A stretch of 64,000 bases of DNA from Halanaerobiales bacterium (GCA_016278485.1 JADQBT010000017.1:1-64000), one strand, 5' to 3'; positions 47,992-57,731 are shown, numbered from the stretch's first letter. The notes: a model not told the origin generated them from the letters alone. Made by a program: numbers and translations.

Positions 47992-48324
47992 AAGTTGACC
48001 AGATGATCGCAGCTGTGACAGGCTGAGGAAAGTCCGAGCTCCGCAGGACAGGGTGCTGGGTAATACCCAGTGGAGGTGACTCCCAGGAAAGTGCCACAGA
48101 GATATACCGCCAGGTTTAAATCTGGTAAGGGTGAAAAGGTAAGGTAAGAGCTTACCAGTGTTCAGGTGACTGATCAGCTAGGTAAACCCCATCTGGAGTA
48201 AGTCCTAATAGAGAGCTAATAGAGCGGTCCGCTTTGCTCTGGGTATGGACGCTTGAGTTTGTAGGTAACTGCAGACCTAGATAGATGATCATCCAACGAC
48301 AGAACTCGGCTTAAAGGTCAACTT
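47992..48324 (+). ncRNA. rnpB: RNase P RNA (M1-type, ancestral type A)
   Basis: This is the catalytic RNA that matures tRNA 5-prime ends. The ends AAGTTGACC (47992-48000) and GGTCAACTT (48316-48324) pair as helix P1. Universally conserved segments are present: GAGGAAAGTCC (48026 region), GGTAAGGGTGAAAAGG (48123 region), the AGGTAAACCCC turn, and CGACAGAACTCGGCTTA near the 3-prime end. The layout resembles the ancestral type A rather than the Bacillus type B RNA. It fills most of the 510-base gap between nif3 (ends 47893) and the next gene (48404). Only an AT-only weak hairpin with a T-run follows it. Confidence 0.95.
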
Positions 48325-48346
48325 ATATTATTTTTTTAATATTATT

Positions 48347-48377
48347 TGCATTATTTTCAGTAAACATTACCATAATA
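48347..48377 (+). promoter_or_regulatory. Sigma-G-type (forespore) promoter of the 70-aa protein pair
   Basis: TGCATT (48347-48352), an 18-nt spacer and CATAATA (48371-48377) lie 26 nt before the ATG at 48404. The -10 box and spacer length are identical to those of the ssp promoter in this window (TGTATA, 18, CATAATA), and the -35 box differs from TGNATA only in its last base. No equally good vegetative promoter is seen here. Confidence 0.6.
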
Positions 48378-48403
48378 TAAGTAAAAGAGACGGGGTGGTT
48401 ATA

Positions 48404-48616
48404 ATGGCTGAAACAGATGTAATTAAAGCAATCAACTACCTAGATTCAGCAATTAAGAAATCAGAAGATTTTGATGTGTTGAATTTGGAGATGAGTGATC
48501 GTGTGCTTGATAATAGAATTATAACCCTTGAAGGATATATCAGGTATATAGATCGGGAAGGTATCCCAAAATTAAAAAGTTTTATTAAATATTTAGAAGG
48601 TGATATACGTGACTGA
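48404..48616 (+). CDS. Unknown 70-aa protein, first of a tandem pair
   Basis: I do not recognise this family. It is 70 aa, charged and probably helical, without cysteines or membrane segments. GGGGTGG lies before ATG 48404. It overlaps the next gene by eight bases and both encode exactly 70 aa. The C-terminal stretch LEGYIRYIDREGIPKLKSF aligns by eye with LKNFVNEWEDKGKVSLKGL of its neighbour, with further matches at the N-terminus (TD..V...I.Y). A diverged duplication is therefore likely. The sigma-G-type promoter upstream suggests forespore expression. No toxin, antitoxin or known spore-coat feature is visible. Confidence 0.7.
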   Translation: MAETDVIKAINYLDSAIKKSEDFDVLNLEMSDRVLDNRIITLEGYIRYIDREGIPKLKSFIKYLEGDIRD

Positions 48617-48821
48617 TCAGGTTTATTATCAGATTCAATATCCAATGAAGAAAGCTATTAATATTATGAAAGAGCTGGATATGGAAGCAGAAGTAGCACC
48701 TCAAGTAAAGACTGATTTAAATGAGGGAGAAATTGCAGAGTTGAAGAACTTTGTAAACGAATGGGAAGATAAGGGAAAGGTTTCTTTAAAGGGATTAATT
48801 GAAAAATTGCGTAACAAATAA
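48609..48821 (+). CDS. Unknown 70-aa protein, second of a tandem pair
   Basis: I do not recognise this family. GTG 48609 is chosen because AGAAGG lies eight bases upstream and it gives 70 aa, the same length as the preceding protein. An in-frame ATA codon at 48600 is not a credible start. The protein is helical and charged, with ELKNFVNEWEDKGKVSLKG-type sequence near the end that resembles the same region of the first protein. It has no cysteines or membrane segments. Translation is probably coupled to the first gene. A terminator follows, so the two form a closed unit. Confidence 0.7.
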   Translation: MTDQVYYQIQYPMKKAINIMKELDMEAEVAPQVKTDLNEGEIAELKNFVNEWEDKGKVSLKGLIEKLRNK

Positions 48822-48838
48822 TAGATTTTATATTTTTG

Positions 48839-48869
48839 AACCATGGCTAATGCTGTGGTTTCTTTTTTT
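48839..48869 (+). terminator. Terminator after the 70-aa protein pair
   Basis: AACCATGGC (48839-48847) pairs with GCTGTGGTT (48852-48860, two G-U pairs) around TAAT, followed by TTTC and a seven-T run. Confidence 0.85.
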
Positions 48870-48955
48870 AATACAAATAGTATGCCCTGATAATACATAT
48901 AGCTTCTTCAAATTGTGAATATTTCACCTTATGATAAATGGTAGAGGTGAAATCG

Positions 48956-49294
48956 ATGGATACAAAGAGGTTAGGAGAACGGATTAGAGAGATTAGGTAC
49001 CATCTAAATTTAACACAGGAAAAGCTTGGTGAAAAAGCCAACCTGCATTATAGTTATATCGGACAAGTTGAAAGAGGAGATAAGACTCCATCTTTTAAAG
49101 CATTACAAAAAATTGCTGATGCATTTCAAATACCAATTGATGAACTTCTTAAAGAAAAAGATAATAAAAGTATTGTAGAGTTGCAATTAAATGATATAGT
49201 TAATTTGCTGCATGAAAGAGATAAAGATGAAATTGATTTTATTTATAAATACATAAAAGAATTATTGTGCTTTCTCGATAGTAAATCGAATTGA
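48956..49294 (+). CDS. XRE family transcriptional regulator
   Basis: This 112-aa protein has an N-terminal helix-turn-helix (residues 5-62). The sequence RIREIRYHLNLTQEKLGEKA then HYSYIGQVERGDKTPSFKAL is the standard Cro/XRE arrangement. The C-terminal 45 residues are a charged helix, probably for dimerisation (NDIVNLLHERDKDEIDFIYKY). GAGGTGAAA precedes ATG 48956. The target is unknown, and it stands alone between two terminator/promoter boundaries. Its 3-prime end overlaps the yebC promoter. Confidence 0.9.
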   Translation: MDTKRLGERIREIRYHLNLTQEKLGEKANLHYSYIGQVERGDKTPSFKALQKIADAFQIPIDELLKEKDNKSIVELQLNDIVNLLHERDKDEIDFIYKYIKELLCFLDSKSN

Positions 49295-49319
49295 AAATAA
49301 CATATAACTATGTTACAAT
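49291..49319 (+). promoter_or_regulatory. SigA-type promoter of yebC
   Basis: TTGAAA (49291-49296), a 17-nt spacer and TACAAT (49314-49319). The -35 box overlaps the stop codon of the XRE gene. Confidence 0.65.
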
Positions 49320-49359
49320 TAATTGAAAAACGAATGATTTTCGAGGAGGTATATGTAAT

Positions 49360-50124
49360 ATGGCCGGACATTCTAAATGGGCTAATATAAAGCATAAAAA
49401 ACAAAAAGAGGATAAAAGAAGGGGCAAAATATTTTCTAAATTAAGCAAAAAGATAGCAGTTGCTGCTCGTGAGGGTGGCGGAGATCCTGAAATGAATGCT
49501 GATCTAAGAATGGCTATTCAAAAAGCTAAAGATAATAATATGCCCAATGATAATATTGAAAGAGCTATTAAGCGAGGTACTGGCAACTTAGAGGGTGTTA
49601 ACTACGAATCTTTTGTTTATGAAGGGTATGGACCTGGTGGGATAGCTATCTATATGGATATAATGACAGATAATCGTAACCGAACTGCCGCTGAAATAAG
49701 ACATATCTTATCTAAAAATGGTGGTAATCTTGGTGCTGATGGGTGTGTAGCCTGGATGTTTAGCAGAAGAGGACAGTTAATCATTGACCTTAATGAAAAT
49801 AGTGTAGGTGAAGACGAGTTAATGCTTGAGGCCCTTGAGGCTGGTGCAGAAGATGTCGAAATTGATAATGATACTGCCAATATTTTTACAGATTCAGCTA
49901 ATTTAGAAGAAGTAAGAAAGAATTTTGAAGCTAACAATTATGTGATAGACTCAGCAGATGTTGCAATGATTCCTGATAATGTTATTAAATTAGAAAAAAG
50001 TGATGCCAAAAAAATGCTTAATTTAATGGATAAACTTGAAGACCATGATGATATTCAAGAAGTATATTCAAATTTTGATATTCCTGATGAGATTATGGAA
50101 GAGATCGAAGCAGAGGAAGATTAA
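49360..50124 (+). CDS. YebC/PmpR family protein
   Basis: This 254-aa protein starts MAGHSKWANIKHKKQKEDKRRGKIFSKLSKK, cut here as the invariant family N-terminus (residues 1-20 and on). It has DNNMPNDNIERAIKRGTG and EIRHILSKNGGNLG. YebC-type proteins have been described as transcriptional regulators and, more recently, as ribosome-associated factors helping translation of difficult motifs. Which applies here is open. GAGGAGG precedes the ATG. It lies just upstream of ruvCAB, as in many bacteria. Confidence 0.95.
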   Translation: MAGHSKWANIKHKKQKEDKRRGKIFSKLSKKIAVAAREGGGDPEMNADLRMAIQKAKDNNMPNDNIERAIKRGTGNLEGVNYESFVYEGYGPGGIAIYMDIMTDNRNRTAAEIRHILSKNGGNLGADGCVAWMFSRRGQLIIDLNENSVGEDELMLEALEAGAEDVEIDNDTANIFTDSANLEEVRKNFEANNYVIDSADVAMIPDNVIKLEKSDAKKMLNLMDKLEDHDDIQEVYSNFDIPDEIMEEIEAEED

Positions 50125-50155
50125 TAGATCTTAAAAATAAATTTTCATTTTTGAG

Positions 50156-50180
50156 GACACTGATTTTTCAGTGTCTTTTC
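50156..50180 (+). terminator. Terminator after yebC
   Basis: GACACTGA and TCAGTGTC form a perfect 8-bp stem with a TTTT loop, followed by TTTTC. Confidence 0.82.
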
Positions 50181-50186
50181 TATATT

Positions 50187-50214
50187 AAAATCTTAAGCAT
50201 AAAATCTTAAGCAT
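50187..50214 (+). repeat. Tandem 14-bp direct repeat
   Basis: AAAATCTTAAGCAT occurs twice head to tail (50187-50200 and 50201-50214), ending two bases before the -35 box of the ruvC promoter. Confidence 0.8.
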
Positions 50215-50216
50215 AA

Positions 50217-50245
50217 TTGTCAATAAAAGACCTTTATGATATAAT
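50217..50245 (+). promoter_or_regulatory. SigA-type promoter of ruvCAB
   Basis: TTGTCA (50217-50222), a 17-nt spacer and a perfect TATAAT (50240-50245) preceded by TGA, 43 nt before the ruvC start. Confidence 0.78.
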
Positions 50246-50288
50246 ATCATCAAACATAAGTTTGTTATTTTCTAATTGAGGTGGTTTT

Positions 50289-50786
50289 TTGTTAATACTT
50301 GGGATTGATCCTGGCTTAGCAACGGTTGGTTATTCAATTGTTGATAAACAGGGCAATAAATTTGAGGTACTTGATTATGGAACAATTACTACTACACCTG
50401 ATATGGAAACCGTAGATCGTTTAAACAAAATATATCAGGAAGTTAAAGAATTGGTAGAGAGTTATCAACCAGATGCAATGGCAGTGGAAGAATTATTTTT
50501 TAATAAAAATGTTAAAACAGCTATTGCTGTTGGGCAGGCGCGCGGAGTTATTTTACTTGCAGGTGCTAAAGCGAATTTGCGGGTAGGGGAATATACACCT
50601 TTGCAGATTAAACAAGCAGTAGTTGGGTATGGAAGAGCCCAAAAAAAACAAGTACAACAGATGGTACAGGCCTTATTAAATTTAGCTGAATTACCGAGAC
50701 CAGATGATGCAGCTGATGCATTAGCAGTTGCTATCTGTCATGGCCATTTTGCAGCAGTAAAAGACCGCTGGGGGGATGCCTTGTGA
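50289..50786 (+). CDS. ruvC: Crossover junction endodeoxyribonuclease RuvC
   Basis: RuvC cuts Holliday junctions. The 165-aa protein has the acidic catalytic residues in [15 protein letters not shown] (Asp near residue 6), MAVEELFF, and the C-terminal [29 protein letters not shown] is also typical. The start is TTG 50289 after GAGGTGG. It overlaps ruvA by four bases. Bacillus lacks RuvC and uses RecU instead, so this is a clostridial-type feature. Confidence 0.96.
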   Translation: MLILGIDPGLATVGYSIVDKQGNKFEVLDYGTITTTPDMETVDRLNKIYQEVKELVESYQPDAMAVEELFFNKNVKTAIAVGQARGVILLAGAKANLRVGEYTPLQIKQAVVGYGRAQKKQVQQMVQALLNLAELPRPDDAADALAVAICHGHFAAVKDRWGDAL

Positions 50787-51370
50787 TTGGTTTTTTAAAA
50801 GGGAAATTATTAGATTTTGAAGAAAATATATTATTACTTGATATAAATGGGGTAGGATATGAAGTAGAGATGGCTATCATGAATACTATTCCACAAATTG
50901 GAGAGCAAGTTGAGATCTATATATATACATATGTCAGAGAAGATGCGATAAAATTATTTGGATTTGTTGAAAAAGAAGAAAAAGAACTCTTTATTGCGTT
51001 ATTAACTGTAAATGGAATTGGCCCCCGTGCTGCCTTAAATATTGTTTCATCTATGCCGGCAGAAAGATTTATTAATGCAATTCAACAAGAAAATAGAGAT
51101 GTATTAAAAGAAATATCTGGAATTGGACCTAAAACTGCTAGTAGATTAATTTTAGAGTTGCAAGGAAAAGTTGAAGAACTAGCGGTTAATTTAGCTGTAG
51201 AAAATAATTCTATTAAGCAAGATAGTGATCTTTTTGCTGCCCTTAATTCATTGGGTTATGCTAATAATGAAATTGATAGCATTTTACGCCAACTTTCTTT
51301 TGAAGATGATATTCCTTTATCTGAAAAAATAAAAATCGTTTTAAGTCAGCTTGGTAAGGGGAGAAGCTAA
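50783..51370 (+). CDS. ruvA: Holliday junction branch migration protein RuvA
   Basis: RuvA binds the four-way junction and holds RuvB. The 195-aa protein starts [20 protein letters not shown] (GTG start, overlapping ruvC). It has two helix-hairpin-helix motifs ([16 protein letters not shown] and [19 protein letters not shown]) and a small C-terminal RuvB-contact domain ([12 protein letters not shown]). Confidence 0.96.
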   Translation: MIGFLKGKLLDFEENILLLDINGVGYEVEMAIMNTIPQIGEQVEIYIYTYVREDAIKLFGFVEKEEKELFIALLTVNGIGPRAALNIVSSMPAERFINAIQQENRDVLKEISGIGPKTASRLILELQGKVEELAVNLAVENNSIKQDSDLFAALNSLGYANNEIDSILRQLSFEDDIPLSEKIKIVLSQLGKGRS

Positions 51371-52405
51371 ATGGAAGCTAAAAAGCGGGTAGTTACTCCT
51401 AAAAAGAAAAGTGATGATCATGGACTTGACCGTAGTTTGCGTCCAGTAATATTAAAAGATTATGTTGGACAAGAAAAAAGCAAAGAAAAATTGAAAATTT
51501 TTATTGAAGCTGCCAAAGCTCGGCAAGAAGCACTTGATCATGTGATGCTCTATGGACCACCTGGTCTAGGAAAAACAACTTTGGCGAATATTATTGCAAA
51601 CGAATTAGACGTTAATATTCATACAACTTCTGGTCCGGCAATTGAACGACCAGGAGATTTAGCGTCAATCTTAACTAATTTGCAGCAACATGATGTATTA
51701 TTTATAGATGAAATCCATCGTCTTAATAAGATGGTGGAAGAAGTTTTGTATCCAGCTATGGAAGATTATTGTCTAGATATCATTATCGGAAAAGGTCCAA
51801 GTGCTCGCTCAGTAAGACTTGATCTTGCTTCTTTTACACTGGTGGGGGCAACTACTAAAGCTGGTCTACTAAGTTCACCACTACGAGATAGATTTGGTGT
51901 AATTAATCGCTTAGAATTTTATTCACATGCTGAGTTAAAGGAAATTATTTTACGATCAGCTAAAATACTTGGTGTAGAAATTGTGGAAGCTGGTTCTTTA
52001 GAAATTGCCAGGCGTTCACGTGGTACGCCCCGGATTGGTAACAGATTATTAAAAAGGGTGAGAGATTTTGCCCAGGTTAAGGCAGATGGTATCATAACTT
52101 CTGAGGTAGTTGATAATGCTTTAAAATTATTGGAGATTGATCAGTTAGGTTTAGATAGGATTGATCACAAACTTTTGAAAACGATTATCATAAAATTTGG
52201 TGGTGGGCCTGTTGGTTTAAATACTTTGGCTGCTGCAATTAGTGAAGAAAGGGAAACAATTGAAGATGTTTATGAACCATATTTGTTACAGCTAGGATTT
52301 TTAGAACGAACACCACGTGGCAGAAAAGCAACTATTGGCGCTTATAAACATTTGCAGTTAGAACCTAATCAAACAGAGGAACAGTTTAATTTGTTCGCAG
52401 AATAG
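51371..52405 (+). CDS. ruvB: Holliday junction branch migration helicase RuvB
   Basis: RuvB is the AAA+ motor of branch migration. The 344-aa protein has [20 protein letters not shown], Walker [12 protein letters not shown], Walker [10 protein letters not shown], sensor and arginine-finger region [18 protein letters not shown], and the C-terminal winged helix ([13 protein letters not shown]). It starts at the base after the ruvA stop and precedes queA by 13 bases. Confidence 0.97.
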   Translation: MEAKKRVVTPKKKSDDHGLDRSLRPVILKDYVGQEKSKEKLKIFIEAAKARQEALDHVMLYGPPGLGKTTLANIIANELDVNIHTTSGPAIERPGDLASILTNLQQHDVLFIDEIHRLNKMVEEVLYPAMEDYCLDIIIGKGPSARSVRLDLASFTLVGATTKAGLLSSPLRDRFGVINRLEFYSHAELKEIILRSAKILGVEIVEAGSLEIARRSRGTPRIGNRLLKRVRDFAQVKADGIITSEVVDNALKLLEIDQLGLDRIDHKLLKTIIIKFGGGPVGLNTLAAAISEERETIEDVYEPYLLQLGFLERTPRGRKATIGAYKHLQLEPNQTEEQFNLFAE

Positions 52406-52418
52406 TGGAGGTTTAAAA

Positions 52419-53450
52419 ATGCGTGTGCAAGAATTTGATTATGAGTTACCAGATAAACTAATTGCCCAGGAACCTTTAGCAGAAAGAGATCAATCAAGAC
52501 TGATGGTACTCAATAAAGAGACTGGCGCAATTGAAGAAACAAAATTTAGAGGATTAAAAGAATATCTTAAACCAGGTGATTTACTGGTGATGAATAATAG
52601 CCGGGTTATTCCAGCCCGGCTTTATGGTGCGAAAGTTCCAACTGGAACTAAGATTGAAGTTTTACTTTTAAATGAACTTGCTTTGAATAAGTGGGAAGTC
52701 TTGGTTCGGCCTGGTCGTAGAGCTAAAAAAGGTGTTGAAATTGATTTTGGTGAAGGAAAGATGCAGGGCAAAATCATAGATTATACTGATTTTGGCGGAA
52801 GAATAATTGAGTTTTCTTATCAAGATAAATACGATTTTGAAGAAATTTTAAACGACCTTGGTGAAATGCCGCTTCCACCATATATTGAAAAAGAGTTAGA
52901 GGATCCGGAACGATATCAAACCGTTTATAGTAACAAGAAAGGCTCAGCTGCAGCACCAACAGCAGGGCTACACTTCACGAAAAAATTGATACAGGAATTA
53001 AAGGATTATGGAGTAGAGATTGTATTTGTGACATTACATGTGGGGCTTGGTACTTTTCGACCAGTTAAAGTTGAAGTAATTGAAGAACATGATATGCATG
53101 CTGAATATGCAGAAATTGATAGTTTTACGGCCAATAAAATTAAAAAGACAAAAGAAGCGGGGCAGAGAGTTATCGCAGTTGGGACTACTGCGACTAGAAC
53201 ACTTGAATCAGCCGCTCAAAAGACTGGGAAAATATCAACTTATCAGGGTTGGACTGATATTTTCATTTATCCTGGTTATAATTTTAATGTAATAGATGGT
53301 TTAATTACTAATTTTCATTTACCGAAATCTACTTTGTTGATGCTAGTAAGTGCTTTAGCTGGAAGAGAAAATATATTAAATGCATATCAAAAAGCGGTCC
53401 AAAATCAATATCGATTTTTTAGTCTTGGTGATGCAATGTTGATTATTTAA
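52419..53450 (+). CDS. queA: S-adenosylmethionine:tRNA ribosyltransferase-isomerase QueA
   Basis: QueA adds the epoxycyclopentane ring to 7-aminomethyl-7-deazaguanine in tRNA, a step in queuosine synthesis. The 343-aa protein has FDYELPDKLIAQEPLAERDQSRL-type start residues, NNSRVIPARLYG, GSAAAPTAGLHFT and TNFHLPKSTLLMLVSA. GGAGG precedes the ATG. It works with Tgt, encoded next. Confidence 0.96.
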   Translation: MRVQEFDYELPDKLIAQEPLAERDQSRLMVLNKETGAIEETKFRGLKEYLKPGDLLVMNNSRVIPARLYGAKVPTGTKIEVLLLNELALNKWEVLVRPGRRAKKGVEIDFGEGKMQGKIIDYTDFGGRIIEFSYQDKYDFEEILNDLGEMPLPPYIEKELEDPERYQTVYSNKKGSAAAPTAGLHFTKKLIQELKDYGVEIVFVTLHVGLGTFRPVKVEVIEEHDMHAEYAEIDSFTANKIKKTKEAGQRVIAVGTTATRTLESAAQKTGKISTYQGWTDIFIYPGYNFNVIDGLITNFHLPKSTLLMLVSALAGRENILNAYQKAVQNQYRFFSLGDAMLII

Positions 53451-53453
53451 TAA

Positions 53454-54578
<1,125 letters not shown>

Positions 54579-54673
54579 TACCTTATTTTCTAATTAAATT
54601 CACTTTTAAGCAGGAATATTATTTCTATTGTTGAATTAAATATGAGAGTAAAAAATTAAGAGGAGGTTGAATA

Positions 54674-54955
54674 ATGCAGTACGTATACGCAATTTTACCG
54701 TGGCTTTTAATCTTTGGAGTATTTTGGTTTTTCTTGATTAGGCCACAACAAAAACAAAAGAAAGAACATCAAGGAATGCTTGATAGTTTATCTACTGGTG
54801 ATCATGTCGTGACAATTGGCGGAATCAAAGGCAAAATTATAAAAATTAAAGATAATAATATTAAATTAAGAGTTTCATCTAATGTTGATATTGATTTTGT
54901 AAAAAGTGCTATTGCCCGTATGGACAGTGTACAAGATGTTGAAGATAATGAATAA
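54674..54955 (+). CDS. yajC: Preprotein translocase subunit YajC
   Basis: YajC is a small membrane partner of SecDF. The 93-aa protein has one N-terminal membrane helix (residues 5-22). It is followed by RPQQKQKKEHQGMLDSL and the conserved GDHVVTIGGIKGKI segment. AAGAGGAGG precedes the ATG. It is followed by lepB and then secDF, which puts four export genes in a row. Confidence 0.95.
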   Translation: MQYVYAILPWLLIFGVFWFFLIRPQQKQKKEHQGMLDSLSTGDHVVTIGGIKGKIIKIKDNNIKLRVSSNVDIDFVKSAIARMDSVQDVEDNE

Positions 54956-54986
54956 TAATTTTATTTTTTAGACTGGAGGAATACCA

Positions 54987-55529
54987 GTGAATGGCGAAAC
55001 AATTAAAGAATTTCTACAATCACTTTTAATAGCTGGAATTCTGGCATTTTTCATAATAACCTTTGTTGCCCAGTCTTTTGTGGTAGATGGACAGTCAATG
55101 TATGGAACTCTTCATGATGGCGAACGACTATTTGTTAACAAATTTGTTTATCGTTTTAATGCGCCTGCAAGAGGGGATATCATTGTTTTTTCTCCACAAG
55201 GAGCACCTGGGAAAAAATATATTAAAAGGGTGATTGGTTTACCTGGTGATACTGTATATATTAAGGACGGTACTACATATATTAATGGTGAGCCAATAGA
55301 AGAAAGTTATTTACCAGAAAAAATGATGGGGGACTTTGGCCCTTATCAGGTGCCTGCTGAGAATGTTTTTGTCCTTGGCGATAATCGTAATCACAGCGCT
55401 GACAGTAGATTTCCAGGTTTGGTTGGATATGTAGATTATGATACAATTTCAGGTAAGGCCTTTTGGGTCTACTGGCCACTTTCCCGGATGAGGGTAATTG
55501 ATCATTATAATTATGATCTTTCCAGTTAA
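54987..55529 (+). CDS. lepB: Signal peptidase I
   Basis: LepB removes signal peptides from exported proteins at the outer membrane face. The 180-aa protein has one N-terminal membrane helix (residues 10-30), the catalytic Ser37 in VDGQSMYGT, the catalytic Lys in YIKRVIGLPGD and the GDNRNHSADSR box. The start is GTG 54987 after GGAGG. Its place between yajC and secD is unusual, since those genes are commonly adjacent. Confidence 0.95.
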   Translation: MNGETIKEFLQSLLIAGILAFFIITFVAQSFVVDGQSMYGTLHDGERLFVNKFVYRFNAPARGDIIVFSPQGAPGKKYIKRVIGLPGDTVYIKDGTTYINGEPIEESYLPEKMMGDFGPYQVPAENVFVLGDNRNHSADSRFPGLVGYVDYDTISGKAFWVYWPLSRMRVIDHYNYDLSS

Positions 55530-55577
55530 TTTTGGCTGTAGTTGTTCTATTTAATTAGTTAGGGGGAAAGTTTGTCT

Positions 55578-56786
55578 ATGAGATTTAAGCAGAAAAGAAG
55601 AATTAAATTGATTTTTATAATTGCCCTAGTAGGATTTGCAGTTTTTCTGTATTCTTATTATGGAATTAATTTAGGTCTTGACTTAAAAGGTGGAGCCCAT
55701 ATTGTTTTACAAGCCCAACCAACAGAAGATCGTGAAATTAATGATGAGGTAATGTCAGGTATAGTAAGTGTGATTGAAAGACGTGTTAATCAGTTAGGAT
55801 TGACTGAACCAGTTATTCAAAGAGAAGGTTCAAATAGAATTATTGTTGAACTTCCAGCTGTCGATAGTCCTAATGAAGCTATTAATACTATCGGAAGAAC
55901 TGCTGTGTTAACTTTTAGGAATAGTAGTGGTGAAGTTTTAATGACTGGTGAGGCGGTTGAAGATGCCAGGGCTGATTATGACCAGTATGGTCGTTCAGTT
56001 GTTTCTTTTCAGTTAACTGATGAAGGTGCGGAAAAATTTGCAAATATCACCAGACAGTATATAGGGCGTAAAATCGGGATTTATCTTGATGATGAGATAT
56101 TGACAAATCCTGTAGTTCAGTCTGTCATTGAAGAACAAGGACAGATTACTGGGTATGAATCAGCAGAGGCAGCTCAAAAGGATGCAATCTTAATTCGTGA
56201 AGGTGCATTACCAGTACCTGTGGAAATGATTGAAACCAGAACTGTGGGACCTACACTAGGCAAGATATCAATCCAAAAAAGTATTAAAGCGGGTTTGATT
56301 GGCCTCATTTTAGTTAGTATTTATATGATATTTTATTATAGATTTCCGGGTGTTCTAGCAGCAATTATCCTTGCAATTTATGGTTTGTTTTTGCTGGGTA
56401 CAATGGCTGGCTTACAGGCTACACTTACTTTACCGGGTATAGCAGGTTTGATTTTATCAATTGGTATGGCTGTTGACGCCAATATTATCATATTTGAAAG
56501 AATTAAAGATGAAAGAAAAAGTGGTAAAACAATCCGTGCTGCTATTGATGCAGGTTTCAAACGGGCATATACCACAATAGTTGATGCTAATGTTACCACC
56601 ATCATTACAGCCCTGATACTTGCCTATTTTACCAGTGGTACTGTTAGAGGTTTTGCTGTTACTCTGGGAATAGGTGTAGTAGTTAGTATGTTTACTGCAT
56701 TCTTTGTAACAAAAAATGTACTTGAACTCTTTACTGGAAGTAATTTAATGAGTGAAGAAAAAGCATTCGGGGTAAGAAGGGGGTAA
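55578..56786 (+). CDS. secD: Protein translocase subunit SecD
   Basis: SecD uses the proton gradient to pull exported proteins out of SecYEG. The 402-aa protein has an N-terminal membrane helix, GINLGLDLKGGAHIVLQ (D1 motif), a periplasmic-type P1 region, the D4-region helix cluster with LPGIAGLILSIGMAVDANIIIFERIKDE and the TTIVDANVTTIITALIL segment. ATG 55578 is used. TTG 55572 in the same frame is also possible after AGGGGG. It is followed by secF after six bases. Confidence 0.95.
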   Translation: MRFKQKRRIKLIFIIALVGFAVFLYSYYGINLGLDLKGGAHIVLQAQPTEDREINDEVMSGIVSVIERRVNQLGLTEPVIQREGSNRIIVELPAVDSPNEAINTIGRTAVLTFRNSSGEVLMTGEAVEDARADYDQYGRSVVSFQLTDEGAEKFANITRQYIGRKIGIYLDDEILTNPVVQSVIEEQGQITGYESAEAAQKDAILIREGALPVPVEMIETRTVGPTLGKISIQKSIKAGLIGLILVSIYMIFYYRFPGVLAAIILAIYGLFLLGTMAGLQATLTLPGIAGLILSIGMAVDANIIIFERIKDERKSGKTIRAAIDAGFKRAYTTIVDANVTTIITALILAYFTSGTVRGFAVTLGIGVVVSMFTAFFVTKNVLELFTGSNLMSEEKAFGVRRG

Positions 56787-56792
56787 CTAAAA

Positions 56793-57656
56793 ATGGACAT
56801 TTTAGGTAAAAGACGTACTTGGTATCTTATCTCCTTGTCTGTCATTTTTATCGGCCTTCTCTTTTTAGGAGTGCGAGGTCTTAATTTGGGAATAGATTTT
56901 CAAGGAGGAACTTTATTAGAATTCAAATTTGATCAAGAGATTTCTAGTGAAGCAGTAAGAGAAGTTTTAGAAGAAGCAGATATTGCAATTGATAGTAAAA
57001 TACAACAAACTGGCGAAGATGATTTTCATGGTGTAATAATTAGGGCCAAAGAACTTACTGCTGAAGAAATTGTAACTGTACAGGATAAACTAACTCAAGC
57101 ATTTCCATCAACTGAAATGTTAAGAACAGAGATGGTTGGTCCTATAATTGGACAAGAACTTCGCAATAAAGCATTTTTGGCGCTGATACTCGCTTCACTT
57201 GCAATTGTAATCTATATTAGTTTTCGTTTTGAATTTAGATTTGCCATTGTGGCAATCATTGCCTTGCTACATGATGTAATAATCACTCTGGGCATCTTTG
57301 CCATACTGGGTCGAGAAATTAACACACCTTTTGTGGCAGCTTTATTAACGATTATTGGTTATTCAATTAACGATACAATTGTTATCTTTGATCGGATTAG
57401 AGAGAATATGAAATTGATGCATAAAACTCCGTTTATTGAACTAGCAAATAAGGCTGTTGTAGATACATTGCCAAGATCGATAAATACTTCTTTAACTACT
57501 TTGCTAGTTATTCTAGCTATTTATTTCTTTGGTGGAGCATCTATTCAAACATTTATGTTGGCACTTTTCATAGGGATGTTTGCCGGAACGTATTCATCTA
57601 TTTTTATAGCTAGTCCGTTGCTTGTCACCTGGCAAAAAAGAGTTGAATCTCGTTAA
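56793..57656 (+). CDS. secF: Protein translocase subunit SecF
   Basis: SecF pairs with SecD. The 287-aa protein has an N-terminal helix, GLNLGIDFQGGTLLEFKF, VGPIIGQELRNKAFLALILASLAIVIYISFRFEFRFA-type membrane region (residues ~115-150) and LLTIIGYSINDTIVIFDRIREN near residue 190. It begins six bases after secD, and a long perfect palindrome closes the unit. Confidence 0.96.
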   Translation: MDILGKRRTWYLISLSVIFIGLLFLGVRGLNLGIDFQGGTLLEFKFDQEISSEAVREVLEEADIAIDSKIQQTGEDDFHGVIIRAKELTAEEIVTVQDKLTQAFPSTEMLRTEMVGPIIGQELRNKAFLALILASLAIVIYISFRFEFRFAIVAIIALLHDVIITLGIFAILGREINTPFVAALLTIIGYSINDTIVIFDRIRENMKLMHKTPFIELANKAVVDTLPRSINTSLTTLLVILAIYFFGGASIQTFMLALFIGMFAGTYSSIFIASPLLVTWQKRVESR

Positions 57657-57672
57657 AATTTAATTAATTATC

Positions 57673-57703
57673 ACCCCCTTTTATCTAGATAAAAGGGGGT
57701 TTC
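57673..57703 (+). terminator. Terminator after secF
   Basis: A perfect 28-base palindrome (57673-57700) with five C-G pairs near its ends is followed by TT. The T-run is short, so termination may be partial. The palindrome also works on the other strand. Confidence 0.7.
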
Positions 57704-57731
57704 CCAATTTCAGTGATAAGGATGTGAGCAT

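Noticed and set aside
48325-48346. AT-only hairpin with a T-run as the rnpB terminator
   Set aside because: The stem has no G-C pairs and such motifs are frequent by chance in this AT-rich sequence. It was left out of the feature list.
48404-48821. Toxin-antitoxin reading of the 70-aa pair beside an XRE gene
   Set aside because: No toxin fold or DNA-binding antitoxin motif is seen in either protein, and a terminator separates them from the XRE gene.
52406-52418. preQ1 riboswitch before queA
   Set aside because: The gap after ruvB is 13 bases and holds only the ribosome binding site.
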